Assembly (NCBI GenBank): GCA_947095585.1
Contig: OX352762.1
Coordinates: 90,577,749 to 90,641,748 of the forward strand
DNA: 64,000 nt
Direction of reading: 5' to 3'
From: Nephrocerus scutellatus
Taxonomy: Eukaryota; Arthropoda; Insecta; Diptera; Pipunculidae
Positions 56,881 to 64,000 of the stretch are shown here, one piece after another. The translations under genes were made by a program, and so were the position numbers. A model generated the notes under the pieces. It saw only the letters and a program-made list of their open reading frames with translations, had not been told where the DNA came from and did no database searches. Within the stretch, counting starts at the first letter, position 1; the number at the start of each line of letters is the position of its first letter.

Positions 56881-57840
56881 AAATGAATGTCAATTATCCG
56901 CAATTAAAAACCATTTATGCAAGACATGCTAGCACTGCACTGCCAAAACTTCCCACGTACCTTCTTAATTGATGTTAGTTTCAAATTGATTTCAATTATT
57001 TTAAATTCGTTATGCTTGTTGCATTTTAGTGCACATAACTCCCTTACAATATGCAGTATAAAGAGTGTTGGATGGTTTGTGTATCGTTAGAAGCACTACG
57101 TTTATCTTACATCATCAAGCTTCTTGCTTATAACTTTTTCAGCAACATCTGCTCTCTGTTCGCTCTAGGAAATACTCGTATATATTGATGCAGAGTGGGT
57201 TTCTCTACTTCAGTGCAAACGAGTATACTACAGGACAACAGACGTCTTAAGTGCTTAATTCAATTATTTCCATTCAGAGAGATGAAAGACATTAGGTGTT
57301 ACCGACAATAATGTAGCTCCTTCACGCTAAACCATGATACAAAAGATATAAGGATTTAAATCAAGTTGTGCGTATGCTGACGTTGATGGCTGACTCAAGT
57401 GTAGCAAATGACTTTGAAGGATTACCTAGCTTAGTGCACTGAAAGATGGGTACGAGTATATAGCTATAGGTAAACATTTGTATAGTTTTTTTTCAAAAGA
57501 AATTTCCTTTCAAATTCAATGTAACAAACCCAACATTGTTAAAATTTAAAATTAATAAAGGTGAAAACATCACTTGAATTGAAAATTTGCAAAAAATATT
57601 TAAATTCTAAGGATTATCTTGATTTACTTAATAATCCTTTGTTTCTGAGTGGTTTACATTTATTGGGTTTTTAGCATTTACACGTTAACACTTGACAAAA
57701 CTAACATATTGTGTATTGCATTGGAAATTTAACAGCAAAATGCATTAACCGGGTTGCTACAGCTTTTACCTTAATAGGGCATAGGCAAGAGATTGTAAAG
57801 AAAATCTTCTGAGATATCATAAAACTTTTTCAAAAGCGAA
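56881..57840. other. AT-rich stretch, nothing recognised
   Basis: No motif or shared repeat seen. Confidence 0.4.
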
Positions 57841-57844
57841 GTTA

Positions 57845-58600
57845 AATATAAACAACTAAATGTAAAAAAAACTTCGTTTTTCGGATACAAACTTTTATAT
57901 ATACATCTAAACACGCCACACAGTCGTTTATTATTTGGTAATAATCGCCAAAATTTCTGTTTTTGAGGTCGGCGCTAGTTCAAAGAATATTCTTTTTCCC
58001 ACGCTTCACACGCGACCCCCGACATGCGTCAAAAGCGGGATATCATTGAGCCGCTCAAAACATTTCAGCACTCTAGGTCGTCCGAAAGGTGGTTAAAAAA
58101 GACCTGAAAAAATGGCGTGATTTCAAACCATCACACATGCCACACGCGAAACGTGACACGCGTCATACGTGGAATATAAAAAATTGTATTTTGGACACTC
58201 ACAGTTTAGCTCTGTAGGTCGTGTGAAAGTGGGTTAAATAGGACCTCAAATAAGTCGAAAAACAAATAATTTCAACACATCACACGCGTTACACTTGGCA
58301 CGCGACAAGTGTCATACTCGGAATACAAAAAAATTATATTTTGAACTTGGACACTCACAAAGTTTCAGCTCTCTAGGTCGTGTGGTAGTTGGTTAAAATT
58401 TACTTCAAAAAAATCGAAAAAAAAATTTCAACCCATCCCACGCGTAACGCGTCATACTCAAAATATGAAAAATGCTGTTTTGGACTTAGACACTCACAAA
58501 ATTTCAGATCGTGTGGAAGGTGGTTAAAAAGGATCTTAAAGTGGTCGAAAATACAGACAAAAAGGGGTCAAGTTAAATAAAAGTTTTTAAAAAGGACGGC
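57845..58600 (+). repeat. CACGCG-rich repeat (family K), longest copy
   Basis: Same start as the 51.3 kb copy (AAATGTAAAAAAAACTTCG, GATACAAACTTTTATATATA, TTATTTGGTAATAATCGCCA) and same end (GGGGTCAAGTTAAATAAAAG). It has four to five core units; successive TAGGTCGTGTG-type boxes are 141, 159 and 131 bp apart. Unit number therefore differs between copies with shared ends. Confidence 0.85.
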
Positions 58601-59130
58601 TGACGAAGTTTTAAATAAAATTCAGAGGAGTGAAATCTAAATAATATAGAAGTAGAAGTAACATATGTATCTAGTGATTACACTTTTAGTTATTTCTATG
58701 TACATGATTTCTAAAATTCTCGTATTGAAACTGTCACTGAAAGCGATTTCAACATACACGATTCTAAATGGTGTCCTCATTTTTCTCAGACAACATACAG
58801 AGGAAGATATGCTGAATAAAACCTCGCTCAGATTGTAATTCGACTTATTTACAATCATTAAAATAGGGTCTACTATTCAATAATTTTATCCTTTTACCAG
58901 TCCCGATTAGATGAAAAAGTTCCTTTGTCAGCACATAGGAAATACAAACATCTATCTCTTTCTTTGTTGCACCTCTGAGGAATAATCACAAAAATACGTT
59001 AATAACCGACTTTCGTGGTTCTACTGGTGATCTTATGGCATATCTTACCAAAAAGTGGAACAGACCCTTCAACATTTTGGTAAAATCAGATTTAATACAT
59101 TTGATATTTCTAGGGCATTAATCCAGTTTG
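58601..59130. other. AT-rich stretch, nothing recognised
   Basis: A 73-codon minus frame at 58637-58858 has no recognised motif. The 5' part of the following retroelement fragment may begin near 58.97 kb. Confidence 0.35.
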
Positions 59131-59380
59131 CTGAAAATACGTGCCTTTCATACCGATAGTACCCAATTCAAGCTGTTTTTTTCGGTTTCAATTCAGGGAA
59201 TTCACAAAAGGAAATTCACAGCTAAGACGCTGGTATTCCTCAGGGCTGTGTGTTTCTTCTCAACTCTTTTTTACATTAATTAACATCTTCTCTCTGCTAT
59301 TTCTAGTCCTATACATTCCTTCGCTGACTACACTACTTTCAGCTTTTCATCTACGATTATATATTTTCTGTTGGTGGGAT
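59000..59380 (+). pseudogene. Reverse transcriptase fragment related to the 2.6-5.3 kb element
   Basis: GIPQGCVFLL near 59230 corresponds to the GVxQGxVxSP motif, and PIHSFADYTTFSFSST near 59312 corresponds to PIHSFADDSTLSFSY in the first element. The second catalytic aspartate of FADD is tyrosine. A LNPVC-like or ISRALIQFA stretch near 59108 fits the palm region before it. Only this part of the RT survives. Confidence 0.75.
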
Positions 59381-59394
59381 GACAGCCGATATTA

Positions 59395-59500
59395 GTCGCC
59401 AACACGTGGTTTTCGGGAATGCCGTGATTAATAGTGCTGGATGGAAAGGTAGTGAGTAATCGGGTGTTGTTGGAGGGAGACGGGTAAAGTTTCTTCTCTT
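59395..59500 (+). repeat. Unit matching the 29 kb GTTTTCGGG tandem repeat
   Basis: GTGGTTTTCGGGAATGCCGT, then GATTAATAGTGCTGGATGG and GGGTGTTGTTGGA match the first unit near 29.04 kb in the same order. Confidence 0.6.
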
Positions 59501-59939
59501 CAAAAGTAGAAATAGATCGTCAACGACAGCCTAATAAAAAAAAATAATACGTCTAACAACCAATGCTGTCTTGGTATCCTTGTATTTAAGACGTAAGCTA
59601 ACGGCATTTCTAAAAGTTTTTACAGAAGATCCGGTATTACTAAAAGTTAAAAGTAGTAGTAGTAGCCTATAGTGGCCTATAAAAATTCGGTACTTTTTTG
59701 GGACTGGAATAAATGTCCTTGTAGCATGCAAGAACACATTAGGAGTAACATATTGGGAAAGCAAGGAAATGATATCATGTTTGTTGCATCTGTTTCTTCT
59801 TGTTTCATGTGACAGGTATTCCTCCACTACTGGCGCTAGCTCTCTCAGACCCGACCGTTTTCGTTAGAGGGGTGTAACGTAACTCATAACTTCTTATTCT
59901 TACTTAACTTCTTCTCAATCGCTGTGTCAAAAATGATAT

Positions 59940-61160
59940 GACCACATCGTAACTATAGAGTTCTGTATCTACACTCGAAGCCGAACAAGCAGGTTTCCGC
60001 ACTGGATCCTCCTTTGTATACCACATAAACACCCTGCGGATCATTATTGAACAGTGCGTTGAATTCCGGTCACCACTGCACCTGCTGTTCATCGATTTTG
60101 AGAAGGCGTTTGACAGTGTCAACAGACAGTTTATCTGGCTCGCCTTGCGCAGGAGAGGTATACCCGATAAACTAATAGCTATTATTAATGCAACCTATTA
60201 TGGCTCTAAATGTCATGTGAAAGCTGTCAAGGGAATTAGAGATCCTAAGTGGGTACGAGATGGTTGCATTCTATCGCCGATACTTTTTTTGTTAGCGATG
60301 TACTTCGCGCAGCTTAATATACTGGAAACGGAGGAATTCGTTGGACGTTTACATCTCAACTCAAACATCTGGATTACGCTGACGACGTTTGTTTACTCTC
60401 AGACAGAATTATGGAGCTGCACCAAATGACAACAAATGTGGAGAGGGAGGCAAATTTTGCGGGTTTAAAGATTAATACTGCCAAAACCAAAATCATCAAC
60501 CTCGGCACTAACTCACTTACTCATGTTAACATTGCTGGACAGCCGATAGAGAGAGTAGAGAGTTTCCAATATCTTGGGAGTATTGTCTCGACCGAAGGTG
60601 GAACCGAACAGGACATTGTCAACCGAATCGGCAAAGCAAAATCGGTGTTTGGAATGATGTCCATGAAATGGCGAAGCAATGCGATCAGCTTAAACACCAT
60701 GCTGCGACTGTTCCGCTCAAATGTTGAATCTGTGCTGTTGTATGTGTGCAGCCCTTGGAAGGTGACCGCTACTATCACCAAAAGATTACAAACTTTCGTA
60801 TATAGGTGCCTACGGAACATCTTAAGGGTGTTCTGGCCTAATCGTATCTCTAACAAACATCCAATAGGCACAACCATCCAACGACGGAAGTGGTAGTGGA
60901 TTGGTCATACACTCCGAAAAGGCGACAGTTCCATAGCAAACTACGCAATGCAATGGAACCCGTTATCTCAGGATGGTAGAAGAACGGGTCGTCCGAGAAA
61001 TACATGACGCAGAACAGTTGAGGAGGAGTCACGGCAATTGGGGAAGAGTTGGAGAGAGCTGAAGCTCATTGCCAGGAACCGCACGCGATGGCTCGTAGGC
61101 GTAGTAGAGGCCTTAGGGCCCACAAGGGGATATAGGATATAAGTAAGTAAAGTAAAGTAA
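59940..61160 (+). pseudogene. Non-LTR reverse transcriptase and C-terminus, broken
   Basis: A continuous frame from about 59960 reads EAEQAGFRTGSSFVYHINTL, HLLFIDFEKAFDSVNRQ near 60087 and RRRGIPDKLIAIINATYYG. RDGCILSPILFLLAMY follows near 60250. After a frameshift the catalytic box LDYADDVCLLS is intact (YADD at 60375-60386). A frame at 60411-60896 covers the thumb and beyond (GLKINTAKTKIINLGTN; FQYLGSIVSTEGGTEQDIVN; LLLYVCSPWKVTATITKRLQ). The C-terminus has a WIGHTLRKGD-type stretch and GRPRNT-like words near 60980, ending near a TAAGTAAAG tail. No endonuclease is present. The clade is uncertain; it is not the RTE-like family at 47 kb. Confidence 0.87.
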
Positions 61161-61339
61161 CTATACAGTACGTGCAAAATTTTTTTAACCTGAGGGCAAA
61201 TCAAGCCGTCAAACATAGAAATATTTTTTTTAATATTTTTACGAAATGTAACAGTCGATAACTCTGTTATTCTTTATATCACTCAAATTTTAAAATTTTT
61301 ATTATATATAAATGCTCCTTTTTTTACTATATTTGAACT

Positions 61340-62105
61340 CTTTTTTTTTAAACTCTCTATATTAACTTCGCGTGCACCTGGCTGGCTGGCTGAGTGGCCA
61401 GATTTTCTGATCAATTTTTAACCCACTTCCCAAAGCCCGATTTTATTGAAATTTTGCACACATGTATATTTCCGGTGACAATAATAACAATAATACTCGG
61501 CGCGACAGACCATTGTGGTCCAAGGCCTAACTTCTCGCGACCATTTGTGCTGCACATGTTAATTTTTGGACACAAATGGAAGGGACCTATAATTTAAGGC
61601 CGGATCCGAACGGCGAATGGAGAAGCTTTCCGTGACAAGGTATTACTTCAAATTTTACACACATACTCCGATGGAAAAACTTTTGGCGTTTCTATTGTAT
61701 CCGTTATTACGGTATTTTTGCCCCAAAATTAACCCGATTTTCTTCAAATTTTAAAGAAATGTTTATCTCTGATGGACAAAACTTTTTGTACATTTTTTTG
61801 GAGTGATTTAGGCCTAAGGCTCGAGGGGTGCCTATATAAGTTTTTTAAAAATTAACCCGATTTTACTCAAATTTGAAACACCGATCAACACTTACTATTG
61901 AAAGTTGGAAGCGATCGGGCACCAATGTCGGGGGCTCCCACACAAACTTTTTAACACATGTTTATCTCCGGTGGCAACAGTTCTTGAATAAATTTTGACG
62001 TGAATGGGCTCTTATATTAATTTTTTCAAATTAACCCGATTCAAACGTTGCACACATATGTATCTCCTATTGAGAATTTACATGAAAAAAAAGGGTTGTT
62101 TTTTA
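61340..62105 (-). repeat. DINE/Helentron-like repeat (family H) with nested SINE
   Basis: TTAAACTCTCTATATTAACT, then TTCGCGTGCACCTGGCTGGC and CACTTCCCAAAGCCCGATTT open it. Core units with TTTATCTCTGATGGACAAAA and GGGGGCTCCCAC follow, and it closes with CCTATTGAGAATTTACATG. A SINE interrupts the first core unit. Confidence 0.82.
61487..61650 (-). repeat. tRNA-derived SINE (family S) inside a family H repeat
   Basis: AATAATACTCGGCGCGACAG through GGTCCAAGGCCTAAC to GCTTTCCGTGACAAGGTATT, reverse orientation, head half missing. Core words of the host repeat (TATATTTCCGGTGACAA and CACACATACTCCGATGG) lie on either side. Confidence 0.85.
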
Positions 62106-63340
62106 TAGTCCTCTTTTAATATTAATGGATAAACATGCCAATATGAAAAAACTCATAATATACAAATCTTAGATACTTTACAACTGGCGGTCTTTCAGAC
62201 TAGCCGCCGGTATACCGACGTGAGACGAGACGTGAGAGAAAGGGCGGCAGTATATTGCAGGGTTAAGTAAATATAAAAAGAATTAAAGAGATGTATTTGT
62301 GTTGCAATACTTTACAAAAGATTAAAGGGGATGATGCCTTTAACATCTACGACCTTACAATAATTTGATAAACTGTTTTGTACTGTGCTCCAAACATAAT
62401 CACGAACGAATACGTGTAAAATAATTATACATGCACGTAGCATTAAAATCGTATCTCCTTTTTTTTGGGAACAGCAAGTAATATTTTTTAAATTCTCATA
62501 GGGAAGACCATCTTACATAATCCAATAATGCATTGTTCTTCAATCTCAGTCCCTCATAGATACTTGTATGTGAGTGCACTTTGAGGACGCGTCAACAGCT
62601 GGTTGTTGATTCCTCTTAATAAACGAGCGTACAAGTGCCACTCTACTATCAGTGAAATATCCAATAAGCGGATAACAGTCCTTATACTGACAGGAAAAAT
62701 TTTTCGATTTTCTTTATGGTACATAAGTGGTATTAGGAGCTAAATCTGAATCATTTTACGAGGTGCAGGAACAGACAGCTACCATACCATCCATACGTAA
62801 GTATATCGTGGTACACATTCTGCTCGCTTTTGTACATTGATTTATTTTGAGGATTTTTGCGCGGAGAACACATACGAGTATGCATACCAAAGAATAATTT
62901 CTCAAATCTGTTTGCGAAAGTCACAGCTAATACAGGATAAATCGAAACGAAAGGATTTTCAAAGTATACGGGAGTAAAATATCGAGTTTTTTTTGTTTGT
63001 TTGAAGAGGCGGGTTAATTCGTAAATCCAATATTATGTCTTATCATACAGTATGGAGTTTATGTTTTGAAAATTCTGTCGAATTATCTATAGGGATTTTT
63101 GGTTCATTTTTTTGGAACTTTTTGCAGCGCCATTACAAGTCCGTCGTAATTTGCTCACATTGCATCTACTCGTTTTACTGATATTGTGATAAAATAATTC
63201 ATCTTCCATGGATTATATTAATATTCCAACAACATGGTTGGTGTCCGTTCCTTTTTTGAATAGCTACTACCATTAATAGAAATGTAACCACAGTAATTTA
63301 AAAAAAAATTGTAACAGCAGCGGTTGACGGGAACAAAAAA
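62106..63340. other. AT-rich stretch, nothing recognised
   Basis: A small GC-rich patch lies near 62200-62260. No motif, exon or shared repeat was recognised. Confidence 0.4.
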
Positions 63341-63605
63341 CAGAATATGAAATATTATTAAAGCTGTCATCCAAGGCATTATGTGCTTGATGTGTAATCA
63401 GCAAAAGAATAAAACTCACCATTTTCAGCTTTGAAGCAGAAAAAATTTAGGAACCTAAGCCTATAAACGTTCACGCATCTACGGAATCTGGGGATATCAA
63501 CGCAAAAAAAAGGTCGGGAGCTTGGAGTTGTCCATAGAGGTAGCAAGTAAGAATTTGTTCATTGCGAGTTCAAGGTTTTAGCGTTAAAATCTCTACAAAA
63601 CTACC
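63340..63605 (+). pseudogene. RTE-like element, decayed endonuclease fragment
   Basis: It aligns in order with 47.81-48.24 kb of the long RTE copy: CAGAATATGAAATATTATTA, CAGCAAAAGAATAAAACTCA, GGGGATATCAACGCAAAAA, and GTAGCAAGTAAGAATTTGTT followed by GCGAGTTCAAGG. No open frame remains. Confidence 0.7.
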
Positions 63606-63609
63606 TATC

Positions 63610-63830
63610 TATTTACAAAAAGTTTTGTCCATCGGAGATAAACATGTTTAAATTTTTTTTGAAATGGTCAACCCGTCCTCAAGGGTGGGGGGGGGGTGGT
63701 AATAGAAAGTTTTGTCACCGGACACATGTGTGCAAAAATTCAATAAAATCAGGCTTTAGGAAGTGGGTTAAAGCTTTATCACAAGATCTGATCAGCGAGC
63801 CAGCCACCGGCACGCGAAGTTTTGAAAAGT
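63610..63830 (+). repeat. DINE/Helentron-like repeat (family H), 3' portion
   Basis: ACAAAAAGTTTTGTCCATCG with a GATAAACATG box, AAATAGAAAGTTTTGTCACC-type words, CAGGCTTTAGGAAGTGGG, then GAGCCAGCCACCGGCACGCG. The last 15-20 bp of the family end are altered. Confidence 0.75.
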
Positions 63831-64000
63831 TGCCCGGAAAAATGGAAATTTCTGGAAAAACTGAAAGTGCTTTTTCCATGGGATTTTTGTATGAACTCGC
63901 GACCATAAGTCATCATTCGAATACGTGTATATTTTTTTCCGATATGAGTGTCGATTCCATATAGAGGGAGCATTCAGCTAAGGAAACCAAGCGTATTTGC
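63831..64000. other. Unassigned end of window
   Basis: No feature recognised. Confidence 0.35.

Noticed and set aside
60521..61216. Minus-strand frames of 60-118 codons
   Set aside because: They are opposite-strand shadows of the plus-strand reverse transcriptase thumb and C-terminus.

Overview
The window looks like nuclear DNA of an insect, most likely a fly (Diptera). It is AT-rich, has no operons, and is packed with decayed transposable elements of insect type: RTE-like and jockey/CR1-like non-LTR elements, mariner/Tc1 transposases, a copia fragment, a tRNA-derived SINE and DINE/Helentron-like repeats. It also holds an insect-type nuclear copy of mitochondrial DNA. The order Diptera is inferred from this repeat mix and no species can be named. 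No complete host gene was recognised. The best candidate for host coding DNA is one open reading frame behind a splice-acceptor-like site on the minus strand near 27 kb.

Layout. 1-2.6 kb: no recognised feature. 2.6-5.3 kb: a broken jockey/CR1-type non-LTR element. 6.5-10.5 kb: two SINEs, a repeat rich in CACGCG words, a probable solo LTR, and a DINE-like element with another repeat nested in it. 11.4-15.1 kb: three SINEs and a ruined mariner. 15.1-17.7 kb: two DINE-like elements. 20-22.4 kb: a second non-LTR element. 22.9-23.6 kb: two MITEs head to head, forming a 638-bp palindrome. 23.6-26 kb: the 3' end of an RTE-like element, then a minus-strand RT/RNase H fragment. 26.8-27.3 kb: the candidate exon. 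27.9-29.4 kb: DINE-like and tandem repeats. 31.3-33.7 kb: an RTE-like copy on the minus strand. 35.3-39.3 kb: more DINE-like copies and a decayed RTE-like copy. 40.2-41.2 kb and 42.4 kb: Tc1/mariner ruins. 43.5-45.5 kb: a composite NUMT (12S rRNA, cox3, atp6) carrying two later DNA-transposon insertions. 47.4-50.5 kb: the longest RTE-like copy. 51.3-58.6 kb: two large copies of the CACGCG repeat, a copia remnant split by a SINE, and a MITE inside a DINE-like element. 59.1-61.2 kb: two non-LTR fragments. 61.3-63.8 kb: DINE-like ends with a nested SINE.

The genes do not form a pathway; the information lies in the insertion history. The mitochondrial insert is the most useful landmark. Because the ancestral mitochondrial sequence is recognisable, the insertion sites of two DNA transposons inside it can be read base by base. 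One is a Tc1/mariner-type element whose long terminal repeats are arrays of 21-bp units, flanked by TA. The other is a 336-bp MITE flanked by a 3-bp TAA duplication. Several families (DINE-like, CACGCG, SINE) have copies spread across the window and can be aligned to one another.
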